51,427 nucleotides of DNA from an uncultured Oscillospiraceae bacterium (GCA_946546815.1 CAMNOL010000003.1:1-51427); one strand, 5' to 3'; shown: positions 7,826 to 16,101, counted from the first letter of the stretch. Made by a program: numbers and translations. Notes: generated by a model not told the origin, from the letters alone.

Positions 7826-8050
7826 AGTTAAATGCAAACCGAATAAAAGGGGAGTCTGGTTTTGCATCCAGCGAGGAAGCACGGACAAAGCGCTGCCTGC
7901 TGCAGCTCAAATACCTTACTGTTTCACGCCATCTGCGACAGCAGGGGGTGTGTATTTGTATACCGCAGCCGAGATGGTGAGGCGTTATGCAGCGCACCCA
8001 TCCCCCGTGCCCCTTGACTATACCACAAATCAATGGGAAAGGAAACGACT
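7826..8050 (+). promoter_or_regulatory. Long structured 5' leader of the Nudix gene
   Basis: About 225 nt lie between the predicted transcription start and the Nudix ATG. Visible helices: ATGCAAACC (7832-7840) with GGTTTTGCAT (7858-7867); CAGCG (7869-7873) with CGCTG (7891-7895); GCCATCT (about 7928-7934) with AGATGGT (about 7972-7978); and G-rich GGGGGTG near 7943 opposite CACCC/CCCCC at 7996-8005. No known riboswitch consensus was recognised. A 107-aa ORF overlapping this stretch has no ribosome binding site and is not believed. Confidence 0.5.
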
Positions 8051-8671
8051 ATGGAACTGCGCGATAAGAACGGCCTGACAGAGGCCGAATTCCTGGCTGC
8101 ATATAAGCCTGGTGACTGGCCTCATCCCTCTGTGACAGCTGATGTGCTGGTGTTTGCCAAGCAGAAGGATGAGCTGAAGCTGCTGCTGATTCGTCGGGGC
8201 GGACACCCTTTCCTGGGCAAGTGGGCGCTGCCCGGCGGTTTCACTGAGCCCGGTGAGACGGTGGAGCGCACTGCAGAACGGGAACTGAAAGAGGAAACAA
8301 ACCTGTCCGGGCTGCCGCTGGTACCGGTGGGCTTTTTCACCGACCCGGGGCGGGACCCCCGCTGCTGGAGCATGACCCGGGCCTTTATGGTGCTGGTGGA
8401 TGATGAGCTGCCCCAGGCAAAGCCCGGTGACGACGCTCAGGCCGCTGCATGGTTTACAGTTTCCACCCGCCGTGCAGGAGAGGGCTTTAAGGTGATCCTG
8501 AAAAACGGAGAAGAGACCATCTGCGCTCACATGAAAGTAAAGGAAATGAAGACCGCCGCCGGATACGTACGGGACATTCAGCTGCTGCAGCAAAATGGCC
8601 TGGCCTTTGACCACGGCAAGATTATTGTCACCGCGCTGCTGAAACTGAACGAGACGGTGCCGGTGCTGTAA
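8051..8671 (+). CDS. Nudix hydrolase
   Basis: 206-aa cytoplasmic Nudix hydrolase. The Nudix box GFTEPGE..(7)..RELKEETNL is present and matches G-x5-E-x7-R-E-U-x-E-E-x-G-U except that the last Gly is Asn; the metal-binding glutamates are intact. The architecture (N-terminal Nudix, C-terminal region of about 75 aa) resembles the ADP-ribose pyrophosphatase/NrtR-related subgroup, but no winged-helix domain is obvious, so a specific substrate is not claimed. ATG 8051 is chosen because GAAAGGA sits 7 bases upstream; the in-frame ATG 8033 lacks a site. Expression probably depends on the structured leader. Confidence 0.9.
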   Translation: MELRDKNGLTEAEFLAAYKPGDWPHPSVTADVLVFAKQKDELKLLLIRRGGHPFLGKWALPGGFTEPGETVERTAERELKEETNLSGLPLVPVGFFTDPGRDPRCWSMTRAFMVLVDDELPQAKPGDDAQAAAWFTVSTRRAGEGFKVILKNGEETICAHMKVKEMKTAAGYVRDIQLLQQNGLAFDHGKIIVTALLKLNETVPVL

Positions 8672-8684
8672 ACCGCTTGCAGGG

Positions 8685-8724
8685 AAAAGCCGCAGGGGGG
8701 TTCCAAAACTCCCTGCGGCTTTTC
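8685..8724 (+). terminator. Intrinsic terminator
   Basis: AAAAGCCGCAGGG (8685-8697) and CCCTGCGGCTTTT (8711-8723) form a 13-bp stem; it may act on both strands because a minus-strand gene ends at 8883. Confidence 0.85.
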
Positions 8725-8882
8725 GTTGAATTTGACTGAAAAAGCTCCGATTCTACAGCAGGGGAGTGAAACGGATCCCATCAGTCGGGCAATCTATTTC
8801 GCTGCCTGAAAGGGCGCAGAATGGAAGCAGGCGGAGTGTCAGAAGCGACTTATCTTGCAATAAGAGTGATGCGGGGGCATAT

Positions 8883-9107
8883 TCACTGGGAAACAAATTC
8901 TTCCAGAGAGCGAATGGCGTCTTCCAGGCTGTCCATGGCGTCCTCCAGCCCGTCGCAAAGCTCTTCGATGGACTTGCGCTCGGGGCTGCGTTTGGGCAGA
9001 GCGGCGCTGCGTTCCGCCTCCTGTCCGCGAAGGTCCTCCATCCATTCGGCCAGGGAGGTCAGCTGGGAAAGCATCATGTTCAGTTGGGCTTTTTTCTCCG
9101 TATTCAT
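8883..9107 (-). CDS. Small acidic helical protein of unknown function
   Basis: 74-aa protein with no family I recognise. It is strongly charged and predicted to be alpha-helical with two coiled-coil-like stretches (about 5-30 and 45-74, the latter with repeated LEDA/LEE acidic heptads). No signal peptide or membrane segment. GGAG lies about 11 bases before ATG 9107. A possible promoter (TTGAAA and TATTGT on the minus strand, 9261-9289, 17-base spacer) lies about 150 bases upstream. Plus-strand frames across it lack binding sites and appear to be shadows. Confidence 0.65.
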   Translation of the reverse strand: MNTEKKAQLNMMLSQLTSLAEWMEDLRGQEAERSAALPKRSPERKSIEELCDGLEDAMDSLEDAIRSLEEFVSQ

Positions 9108-9547
9108 AGGTAAAATGCTCCTTTATCAAGCTTGAGGAACTCATAATAGATCGTTCCCTGGAGGCGATACACGGCAGTGTGGCAGATGCAGAGGGGGCTA
9201 TTCAGAAACGGAACCGGCGGCAGAAATCCCCTGCAGCCCCTGTTCTCTGATGACACTATAACAATACTCCCATGAACAGAAGATTTCAAGAAGGAAAAAC
9301 CAGGGAAACGGAGGAAGAATCCGGCCCCGTTTGAGTCTTCGGGACAGAAACAGGGTCCGGACGATGCCAGACAAATGTGATATCGAAAAGACGGAGAAAT
9401 CCCCTGCAGTTCAGACCGGCGCCCGCCGGGTCAGCGTATTTTTATCAACAAAACAGTGAAAAGATTCAAACGCTCCGGACTGGTGAGAACGTTCAAAAAT
9501 CCCCTGTGGAATTTGTAAATTTTCTCAAAAAAGTTTGTCTAAGGCCG
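9108..9547. other. Intergenic region without a convincing gene
   Basis: About 440 bases between the small minus-strand gene and the mreB promoter. Apart from the weak minus-strand promoter candidate at 9261-9289 and a short GC-rich hairpin (CCGGCG/CGCCGG near 9418-9431) nothing was found. The ORFs here lack ribosome binding sites. Confidence 0.6.
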
Positions 9548-9576
9548 TTGAAAATTCCATGAGGAGCGGCTATAAT
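9548..9576 (+). promoter_or_regulatory. Sigma-A promoter of mreB
   Basis: TTGAAA (9548-9553), 17-base spacer, perfect TATAAT (9571-9576). The leader to ATG 9699 is about 115 nt and can fold ATGGG/CCCAT (near 9593-9612). Confidence 0.87.
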
Positions 9577-9698
9577 AATGAACAGGCATTGCATGGGTGA
9601 AGTCTGCCCATTTTGCGATGCAGGTATAGGGATTGAAACAAACCCTGTGTAAGGATAAACAGATAAACAAGTAAGCTTATTTCAGGAGTGTGGATAGA

Positions 9699-10727
9699 AT
9701 GAGCGTTGCAAAGGATATTGGTATCGATCTGGGTACTGCTTCTATTCTGGTTTACGTCAAGGGCAAGGGCGTTGTGCTCCAGGAGCCCTCTGTTGTGGCC
9801 ATTGATAAAAACACCGGCAAGCTGCTGAAGGTTGGTACAGAAGCTCAGAATATGCTGGGCCGTACCCCCGGCAACATTGTCGCCATGCGTCCTCTGCGCG
9901 AGGGCGTGATCTCCGACTACGATATGACGGAGCGTATGCTGAAGGAGTTCATCCGCAAGGTGGCTCCCGTGCATTTCTTTAAGCCCCGCCTGGTCATCTG
10001 CGTGCCCTCCGGCATCACCGAGGTTGAGGAGCGTGCGGTCATTGACGCCGGCATCCAGGCCGGTGCCCGCAAGGTCTACCTGATTGAGGAGCCTGTCGCT
10101 GCCGCCATCGGCGCCGGTATCGACATCGCCAAGCCTGACGGCCACATGGTGGTGGACATCGGCGGCGGCACCACAGATGTGGCTGTCATCTCCCTGTCCG
10201 GCGTGGTTGAGTCCTGCTCCATCAAGGTGGCGGGCGACCAGTTCAACGATGCGGTGGTCAAGTACATTCGCCGCAAGCACAACGTCCTCATCGGTGAGCG
10301 CACCGCTGAGGAGCTGAAGATTTCCATCGGCTGCGTGTTCCCCCGTGAGGAAGAGCAGACTGTGGAGATCAAGGGCCGCGATCTGATGACCGGCCTGCCC
10401 CGCACCTTCTCTGTCAGTTCTTCCGAGATGATTGAGGCCTTTGAGGAACCCACCCAGCGGATTCTGGAAGCTGTTCACAGCGTGCTGGAGCGCACGCCCC
10501 CCGAGCTGGTGGCGGACATCTCCACCAACGGTATCGTGATGACCGGCGGCGGCTCTCTGGTCTGGGGCTTTGACAAGCTGATCGAGTCTCACACCGGCAT
10601 TGAGACCCGTGTGGCGGACGACGCCATTTCCTGCGTTGCCTACGGCACCGGCAAGAGCCTGGACGATCTGGCTTCCATGCAGGACGGCACCATGAACCTG
10701 TCCCGCCGGAAGCAGATGAACAGCTGA
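9699..10727 (+). CDS. mreB: Rod-shape determining protein MreB/Mbl
   Basis: 342-aa actin-like ATPase that forms membrane-associated filaments guiding lateral cell-wall synthesis. Nucleotide-binding motifs: IGIDLGTASILVYVKGKG near residues 7-24 (phosphate 1), DIGGGTTDVAVI about 160 (phosphate 2) and MTGGGSLVWGFD about 285 (adenosine motif). Full length. It stands alone with its own promoter and terminator rather than in mreBCD, suggesting an Mbl/MreBH-like paralogue, though the sequence does not settle which. ATG 9699 (AGGAG 10 bases upstream) is preferred to GTG 9690, which is too close to that site. Confidence 0.95.
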   Translation: MSVAKDIGIDLGTASILVYVKGKGVVLQEPSVVAIDKNTGKLLKVGTEAQNMLGRTPGNIVAMRPLREGVISDYDMTERMLKEFIRKVAPVHFFKPRLVICVPSGITEVEERAVIDAGIQAGARKVYLIEEPVAAAIGAGIDIAKPDGHMVVDIGGGTTDVAVISLSGVVESCSIKVAGDQFNDAVVKYIRRKHNVLIGERTAEELKISIGCVFPREEEQTVEIKGRDLMTGLPRTFSVSSSEMIEAFEEPTQRILEAVHSVLERTPPELVADISTNGIVMTGGGSLVWGFDKLIESHTGIETRVADDAISCVAYGTGKSLDDLASMQDGTMNLSRRKQMNS

Positions 10728-10748
10728 GTACTGAGTTCACACAAAAGG

Positions 10749-10774
10749 ACCCCGCCGCAGATGCGGCGGGGTTT
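10749..10774 (+). terminator. Intrinsic terminator after mreB
   Basis: ACCCCGCCGCA and TGCGGCGGGGT form an 11-bp stem with a 2-nt spacer (a larger loop in practice), followed by TTTCTGTGT. Confidence 0.75.
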
Positions 10775-10897
10775 CTGTGTCTCATTGGAAATCAAACCGG
10801 AGTTTTGTATCATCGGGGGTATTCCCGCCGTCTTTTCATCGTTTCACGATGCCAATGCTTCCAATAGAAAATTCACAAAGCGTTTACGTTTCCCTGA

Positions 10898-10926
10898 TTG
10901 CTTTTCTTTCTTCTATGAGGTATGAT
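10898..10926 (+). promoter_or_regulatory. Sigma-A promoter
   Basis: TTGCTT (10898-10903), 17-base spacer, TATGAT (10921-10926), about 44 bases before the next start codon. Confidence 0.75.
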
Positions 10927-10969
10927 AAAGCATAAAGCACAATACGATCTATAAAGGTGGATTTTTCAT

Positions 10970-11386
10970 ATGATTCGTAATTTTCTTAGCCGGATGATGT
11001 ATGGCCGTTACGGTGCGGACCAGCTGAACCTGTTCCTGCTGGGGGCGTGGCTGGTGCTGTACCTGGTGTCCATGGTGCTGTCCCTGGCCCATATTACACT
11101 GGCGGCACAGATTCTGAACATTGTCGCCTATGGGGTCATTATCTGGTCGCTGTTTCGTATGCTCAGCCGCAACTATGACCGGCGGCGCAGGGAGAACGCG
11201 TGGTTCATGGAAAAAGTCGGACCCCTGACCCACGGCCTGCGCCAGCGCAGAGCCCAGCGGAGGGACAAGGAGCACCGGTATTTTCGCTGCCCCAGCTGCG
11301 GGGCGGTGCTGCGGGTGCCCAGAGTGAAAGGGAAGATCAACATCACCTGCCGGAGCTGCGGCACAGTGTTTCAGAAAAAAATGTAG
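10970..11386 (+). CDS. Small membrane protein with C-terminal zinc ribbon
   Basis: 138 aa. Two hydrophobic segments (about 21-40 and 43-62) are followed by a strongly basic stretch (about 68-103) and a C-terminal zinc-ribbon CPSC-x16-18-CRSC at about 107-130. The layout suggests a membrane-anchored protein with a cytoplasmic metal-binding domain that may contact nucleic acid or protein. I know no characterised homologue, and the function is not assigned. AAAGGTGG precedes ATG 10970. Monocistronic, with its own promoter and a strong terminator. Confidence 0.82.
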   Translation: MIRNFLSRMMYGRYGADQLNLFLLGAWLVLYLVSMVLSLAHITLAAQILNIVAYGVIIWSLFRMLSRNYDRRRRENAWFMEKVGPLTHGLRQRRAQRRDKEHRYFRCPSCGAVLRVPRVKGKINITCRSCGTVFQKKM

Positions 11387-11408
11387 CATTACACCCTGAA
11401 AAAGACAG

Positions 11409-11440
11409 GAAGCTGTTTCTCGCGAAACAGCTTCTTTTTT
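11409..11440 (+). terminator. Intrinsic terminator
   Basis: Perfect 11-bp stem GAAGCTGTTTC/GAAACAGCTTC with a TCGC loop and six T residues. Confidence 0.95.
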
Positions 11441-11477
11441 CGCCTCCGGCGCTGTGCACACCGGAGGCGGAGTTCGT

Positions 11478-11687
11478 TTATCGTCTGTCCTCTTTATTCT
11501 CTAAATCCAGGGCATTCTGCTCTTCCTTCAGGTTTTCCAATGCAATACGAACCGCCTCGATGACAAAAGCGGAGAAGGTGCAGTTGGTTCCGGTGATGTT
11601 TTCCTCGACCTGCTGGATGATATCAATCGGAAAACGAATGCTCTTAGATTCTGTAGGTGGAATATTTGGAATTTTGAATTTCCTCAT
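11478..11687 (-). CDS. Ribbon-helix-helix-like DNA-binding protein
   Basis: 69-aa protein. After an N-terminal arm, SIRFPIDIIQQVEENI has the beta-strand plus helix pattern of Arc/MetJ-type ribbon-helix-helix proteins, and TFSAFVIEAVRIALENL fits the second helix. Such proteins bind operators as dimers, often autoregulating; toxin-antitoxin antitoxins belong here, but no toxin gene is adjacent. A run of G with GTG (minus strand) lies just before ATG 11687. The gene and its upstream region are more AT-rich than the neighbours, compatible with recent acquisition. Confidence 0.72.
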   Translation of the reverse strand: MRKFKIPNIPPTESKSIRFPIDIIQQVEENITGTNCTFSAFVIEAVRIALENLKEEQNALDLENKEDRR

Positions 11688-11973
11688 AATATTTCACCCC
11701 CCTTCGATACTATTATGGTATGACAGAATTCGATGTTCATATGCATCACAATTGCATGCAACAAGGACTTTTTTGTAATACAATAATGTTAAGATTACAA
11801 TGCAATACAAATTGAAAGACAAACAAAATGGGCACATACAGGGAAATTCCGGAAACAAGCAAGAGAAAAACGGAGCCTGTTGGAGAATCAGATCGTAACA
11901 ATTATCTGTGATTTGCGGACACGCTGTATCAAGTCCGTCAGCAGCAGAGATTGGGCTGCCGGGGCAGGGGCTG
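11688..11973. other. AT-rich intergenic region with operator-like repeats
   Basis: Between the RHH gene and the EamA gene. It contains the near-palindrome TTGTA-A-TACAA (11773-11783) and related half sites (TACAATGCAATACAA around 11796-11810). These could be operators for the RHH protein, which reads away from them; this is inference. No gene or clear promoter could be fixed. Confidence 0.4.
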
Positions 11974-12891
11974 CTACGATTTTATAGTAACTTGATTTTG
12001 AAAGAAAGCTTCAACCGGAAGCTGAGACAGCATCACTGCGGAGAACATCAGCGCGCAGCCGAACAGCTCCCGCCCGGTGGGGATCTGGCGGAGAATCACC
12101 AGCCCTCCCAGCAGGGAAAAGACGGATTCCAGGCTCATCAGCACCGTTGCCACCACAGGGTCCGCGTGCTGCTGGCCGATGATCTGCAGGGTGTAGCCGC
12201 CGGCACAGCTCATCATGCCCGCATAAGCGATGGGCAGTGCGGCCGTCTGAAGGCCCTGCCAGGTGGGCTGCTCCAGCAGCACCATGAGCACACAGGACAA
12301 CAGTCCGGCCACCCAGAACTGGATGCAGCTCAGCTTGACGCCGTCCAATCCGGGGGCGAAGTGGTCGATGACGAGGATGTGGAAGGCAAAGCCCAGCGCA
12401 CACAGCACGGTGATGGCGTCCCCGGGATTTGGGTCAAAGCCGCCGCTGATGCTGAGGAAGTACAATCCCACTGCCGCCAACGCGACGCACAGCCAGTGCT
12501 TCACCACCGGAGTTTTCCCCAGAAAAACGGAAAGAATCGGCACGATCACGATATACATAGAGGTAATAAAACCGGATTTTGCCACTGTGGTGTACAGAAT
12601 GCCCACCTGCTGGAGGTTGGCCGCCACAAACAGCACCAGCCCGCAGCAGAGTCCGCCGACCCAAAGGCGTTTTCGCCGCCCGGGCGTGCTGCTTTGGGGG
12701 ACTCCCCGGGCTTTCCTGACCCGGTCAGCGCCCAGACTGAGCAGCGTCAGCACCATAGCGCCCAGAATGCAGCGGGTGCCCTGAAAGGTGAACGGGCCCA
12801 CCGCCTCCATGCCGATGCTCTGAGCCACAAAGCTCATCCCCCAGATCAGCGCCGCCGCCAGCAGCGCAAGGCTGCCGCTCATACGCTTCAC
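11974..12891 (-). CDS. EamA/DMT family transporter
   Basis: 305-aa membrane protein with ten predicted helices in two homologous halves (about 8-150 and 155-295), typical of the drug/metabolite transporter (EamA) family. The beginning LLAAALIWGMSFVAQSIGM carries the family WG-x-x-F motif. Members export amino acids, metabolites or toxic compounds; the substrate is unknown. The start is GTG 12891, overlapping the nudC stop (GTGA), with GGAGG 6 bases upstream, so it is translationally coupled to nudC. Another possible start is ATG 12882. Confidence 0.87.
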   Translation of the reverse strand: MKRMSGSLALLAAALIWGMSFVAQSIGMEAVGPFTFQGTRCILGAMVLTLLSLGADRVRKARGVPQSSTPGRRKRLWVGGLCCGLVLFVAANLQQVGILYTTVAKSGFITSMYIVIVPILSVFLGKTPVVKHWLCVALAAVGLYFLSISGGFDPNPGDAITVLCALGFAFHILVIDHFAPGLDGVKLSCIQFWVAGLLSCVLMVLLEQPTWQGLQTAALPIAYAGMMSCAGGYTLQIIGQQHADPVVATVLMSLESVFSLLGGLVILRQIPTGRELFGCALMFSAVMLSQLPVEAFFQNQVTIKS

Positions 12892-13739
12892 AGAGCGCCT
12901 CCCTCTGCAAAACGGTGGATCATGGCGCTGGTGATGGACAGGTCATCGTCGGGAACCGGAACCTGGTTCCGGTGAAACCAGCGTCCGTCGGACAGCTCGT
13001 CCTCGTCCACATGGACCTGGTCTCCGCCGGACCGGTCCAGCTCGGCAGAGTAACCCAGGGTCAGGTTGCCGTCGATGCCCCAGGGCTGGGAGCCGAAGTA
13101 GCGGATGTTCTTCACCCTGAGGCCCACTTCCTCCAAAACCTCCCGCTGCACCGCCTGCTCGGCGGTCTCACCGATTTCGATAAAGCCGGCAATCAGCACA
13201 TAGTGGGTGACGCTGTGGCCGGAGCGGGGGCTGTACCTGGTCATCAGAAGCCGGTCTCCGTCGGTGACTGCTACAATGATGGCCGGATTCAGCCGTGGAT
13301 AAACCGGAGTTCCGCAGCGGGGACAGACCATTTTCCGTTCGTCGGTGCCGGGTACCATTTCACAGCCGCACCGCCCGCAGAACCGGTTGGCCCGGTACCA
13401 GCTGTTCAGGTGGTTGGCGGTGAACCCGGAGAGTGCCTTTCTCATGGGACGCTGTCGGCGCAGGTCCCGGGCAGAATGATAGAAAAATCCTTCCAATGAG
13501 ACTTTTTCGTCGGTCCATGCCAGAAAATAGTGCTGATCGTCAATGGCGAACAGGTAACGGAACTCCGGAATCGTCAGGTGCATGACCTGATGATAGCGGG
13601 GCAGGTGCCCCTCCGCGTCCGTCAGTACGTCGCGTCCGTGGAAGAAATAAATTTTGTCCGATGGGGTGGGAGAACAATGGGCCCACTCATTGTGAAAAAT
13701 ATGGGATCCGATGTGCTGAATCAAGGTGTCACGCTCCAT
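12888..13739 (-). CDS. nudC: NAD+ diphosphatase (NADH pyrophosphatase)
   Basis: 283-aa Nudix enzyme that cleaves NAD(H) to NMN(H) and AMP and in some bacteria removes NAD caps from RNA. It has the zinc ribbon Cys121/124/139/142 (CGRC and CPRC) and a perfect Nudix box at 185-207 (GFIEIGE..REVLEEVGL). The NudC specificity motif begins SQPW (217-220), but the following residues are GIDGN rather than the usual PFPxS, a variation whose effect is unknown. No Shine-Dalgarno sequence is visible in the AT-rich short leader before ATG 13739. It forms a two-gene unit with the downstream transporter. Confidence 0.92.
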   Translation of the reverse strand: MERDTLIQHIGSHIFHNEWAHCSPTPSDKIYFFHGRDVLTDAEGHLPRYHQVMHLTIPEFRYLFAIDDQHYFLAWTDEKVSLEGFFYHSARDLRRQRPMRKALSGFTANHLNSWYRANRFCGRCGCEMVPGTDERKMVCPRCGTPVYPRLNPAIIVAVTDGDRLLMTRYSPRSGHSVTHYVLIAGFIEIGETAEQAVQREVLEEVGLRVKNIRYFGSQPWGIDGNLTLGYSAELDRSGGDQVHVDEDELSDGRWFHRNQVPVPDDDLSITSAMIHRFAEGGAL

Positions 13740-13758
13740 GTATTATTATTAATATATT

Positions 13759-13788
13759 ATTTTATCACAGGTGGTATTTTGATAGCAA
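13759..13788 (-). promoter_or_regulatory. Promoter of nudC (minus strand)
   Basis: On the minus strand TTGCTA (13783-13788), 18-base spacer, TAAAAT (13759-13764). The implied leader is only about 15-20 nt and AU-rich. Confidence 0.6.
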
Positions 13789-13839
13789 GGTATATTGGAT
13801 AAAAATTATGTAAAAAAGTTATTTAGTTCATGGAAATGA

Positions 13840-13868
13840 TTGCATTTTTTTACGAAATGTGAGATAAT
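13840..13868 (+). promoter_or_regulatory. Sigma-A promoter of rnz-ahcY
   Basis: TTGCAT (13840-13845), 17-base spacer, GATAAT (13863-13868). It is divergent from the nudC promoter. Confidence 0.75.
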
Positions 13869-13902
13869 CTTAGAACGTTCAATTTCAGGGAGGTGAAAAG
13901 CC

Positions 13903-14814
13903 GTGATGGAGGTATGCCTGCTGGGCTGCGGCGGGATGATGCCCCTGCCGGATCGGTGGCTGACTGCGCTGCTGGTGCGCTGCAACGGCAGCAGCCTGCT
14001 GATCGACTGCGGGGAGGGAACTCAGATCGCCATCAAGGAGCAGAAGCTGGGGTTTAAGGACATTGACACCATCTGCTTCACCCATTACCACGCCGATCAC
14101 ATCAGCGGACTGCCCGGCCTGCTGCTGACCATCGGCAACAGCGGGCGGACAGAGCCCCTGCTTCTGGTGGGCCCCAGGGGTCTGGAGCGGACGGTGCGGG
14201 CGTTCCTCACCATTGCCCCGGAGCTGCCCTTCCCGCTGGAATTCGAGGAGCAGGAAGAGGGCATCCGGCGCCTGAGCCGCAAAGGATATGCCATCACCTC
14301 CTTCCCCCTGGCCCACAGCATGGCCTGCCGTGGCTACACCGTGGAGCTGCCCCGGGCGGGACGCTTCGACCGGAGCCGTGCGGAGGCGGCGGGGATTCCT
14401 GTGACGTTGTGGGGGCGCCTGCAAAAGGGAGAGACCGTGATCTTCAACGGACAGGCTTTTCGACCGGAGCAGGTGCTTGGTGCGCCCAGAAGGGGCCTGA
14501 AGGTCACCTACTGCACGGACACCCGCCCCCTGATGACCATGGCGGAGCAGGCAAAAGACGCGGACCTGTTCATCTGCGAGGGAATGTACGGAGAGCCGGA
14601 AAAGACAGAGAAGGCCGCTGAAAAAAAGCATATGACCTTTCAGGAGGCGGCGATGCTGGCCTGCCGGGCGCAGCCCAGACGGCTGTGGCTGACGCACTTC
14701 AGCCCTGCGCTGACAGAGCCGGAGCGGTACCTGCCGCTGGCGCAGGAAGTCTTTCCCCAGGCCGAGCTGGGAGAGGACGGAAAGCGGATCACATTGAAAT
14801 TTGAGGGAAAATAA
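13903..14814 (+). CDS. rnz: Ribonuclease Z
   Basis: 303-aa metallo-beta-lactamase-fold endonuclease that matures the 3' ends of tRNA precursors, fitting this organism because tRNA-Lys at 57-129 lacks an encoded CCA. The zinc ligands are visible: THYHADH with His61, His63, Asp65 and His66, then His138, Asp206 and His265. The N-terminus CGGMMPLPDRWLTALLVR is characteristic of the ElaC group. GGGAGGTG lies 7 bases before GTG 13903 and 10 before ATG 13906; either may be the start. ahcY follows after 15 bases. Confidence 0.94.
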   Translation: MMEVCLLGCGGMMPLPDRWLTALLVRCNGSSLLIDCGEGTQIAIKEQKLGFKDIDTICFTHYHADHISGLPGLLLTIGNSGRTEPLLLVGPRGLERTVRAFLTIAPELPFPLEFEEQEEGIRRLSRKGYAITSFPLAHSMACRGYTVELPRAGRFDRSRAEAAGIPVTLWGRLQKGETVIFNGQAFRPEQVLGAPRRGLKVTYCTDTRPLMTMAEQAKDADLFICEGMYGEPEKTEKAAEKKHMTFQEAAMLACRAQPRRLWLTHFSPALTEPERYLPLAQEVFPQAELGEDGKRITLKFEGK

Positions 14815-14829
14815 AGAGGAGTTCTGTTT

Positions 14830-16074
14830 ATGAGTATTGTCAAGGATATGTCGCTGGCCGAATCCGGCCTGCGGAAGATCGAGTGGGTGCGCTCCTTTAT
14901 GCCGGCGCTGTCCTCCATAGAGGAGCGGTTTGAGCGGGAAAAGCCCTTCAAGGGCCTGCGGGTGGCCGTTTCCGTCCACCTGGAAGCGAAAACCGCCAAT
15001 CTGGGCCTGGTACTGGCCAAGGGCGGCGCGGAAGTCCACCTGACGGGGTGCAATCCTCTGTCCACCCAGGACGACGTGGCGGCGGCTGTGGCCTCTCTGG
15101 GGGTGGACACCTACGGCATCCACGGCGTGACCCCGGAGGAGTATGAGGAGCTGCTGGTGAGAACCCTGGAGTGCCACCCTCATCTGATCGTGGACGACGG
15201 CGGAGACCTCATCAACCTGCTGGGCGGCAAGCGGGCCGATCTGGCGGACTGCCTGTTCGGAGGCTGCGAGGAGACCACCACCGGCATCCACCGCCTGAAG
15301 GCCCGGGAGCGGGAGGGGATTCTCCCCTGCGCCATGATGGCGGTGAACGACGCCAAGGCCAAGCACTACTATGACAACAAATACGGCACCGGACAGTCCG
15401 TCTGGACCGCCATTATGGACACCACCAACCTGATCGTGGCGGGCAAAACCGTTGTGGTGGCCGGCTACGGCTGGTGCGGCAAGGGCGTGGCCATGCGGGC
15501 CAAAGGCATGGGCGCGGATGTGGTGGTCACGGAAATCGATCCCTTCAAGGCGCTGGACGCCACCATGAACGGGTTCCGGGTGATGCCCATGGACGAGGCG
15601 GCAAAAATCGGGGATATTTTTGTCACCGTCACCGGCTGCAAGGACGTTATCACCCCCAGGCATTTTGCGGTGATGAAGGATCAGGCGGTGCTGACCAACG
15701 CCGGCCACTTTGACTGTGAGGTGGATGTGGCCGCGCTGAAGAAGCTGGCGGTGCAGGAGACCCTGCGCCGGGATAATATCATGGGCTATACCCTGCCTGA
15801 CGGACGGACGCTGAACGTGGTGGGCGAAGGCCGTCTGGTGAACCTGGCTGCAGGCAACGGCCATCCGGCAGAGATCATGGATATGAGCTTTGCGGTGCAG
15901 GCGCTGAGCCTGGAGTGGCTGCTGAAGCACCGGGAGGAGCTGGAGAAGAAGCTCTATGTGGTGCCCGATGAGATCGACGATGAGATCGGCCGGGTCAAGC
16001 TGGCCGCCATGGGCCTGAAAATCGACACGCTGACGGAGGAGCAGAAGGAGTATCTGTCCGGCTGGAAGGCATAA
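14830..16074 (+). CDS. ahcY: Adenosylhomocysteinase
   Basis: 414-aa NAD-dependent enzyme that splits S-adenosylhomocysteine into adenosine and homocysteine, clearing the product of methyltransferases such as RsmI, TrmN6 and MiaB encoded nearby. Rossmann motif VVVAGYGWCGKGVAMRAKGM is near residues 205-230; substrate-binding segments HLEAKTANL and DDGGDL and the C-terminal NLAAGNGHPAEIMDMSF are conserved. It lacks the internal insertion of eukaryotic and proteobacterial enzymes, like archaeal and thermophile types. AGAGGAG precedes ATG 14830; operon with rnz. Confidence 0.95.
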   Translation: MSIVKDMSLAESGLRKIEWVRSFMPALSSIEERFEREKPFKGLRVAVSVHLEAKTANLGLVLAKGGAEVHLTGCNPLSTQDDVAAAVASLGVDTYGIHGVTPEEYEELLVRTLECHPHLIVDDGGDLINLLGGKRADLADCLFGGCEETTTGIHRLKAREREGILPCAMMAVNDAKAKHYYDNKYGTGQSVWTAIMDTTNLIVAGKTVVVAGYGWCGKGVAMRAKGMGADVVVTEIDPFKALDATMNGFRVMPMDEAAKIGDIFVTVTGCKDVITPRHFAVMKDQAVLTNAGHFDCEVDVAALKKLAVQETLRRDNIMGYTLPDGRTLNVVGEGRLVNLAAGNGHPAEIMDMSFAVQALSLEWLLKHREELEKKLYVVPDEIDDEIGRVKLAAMGLKIDTLTEEQKEYLSGWKA

Positions 16075-16101
16075 AAACGGAGCCCATTGAATAACTGTAC
16101 G

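Noticed and set aside
7755-8078. 107-aa ORF across the Nudix leader
   Set aside because: Starts upstream of the promoter -10 box, has no binding site and overlaps the Nudix start; it is better explained by leader sequence.
13885-15930. 681-aa minus-strand ORF opposite rnz and ahcY
   Set aside because: Antisense shadow of two clear enzymes, His/Gln-rich composition typical of reverse-complemented GC-rich genes, no binding site.
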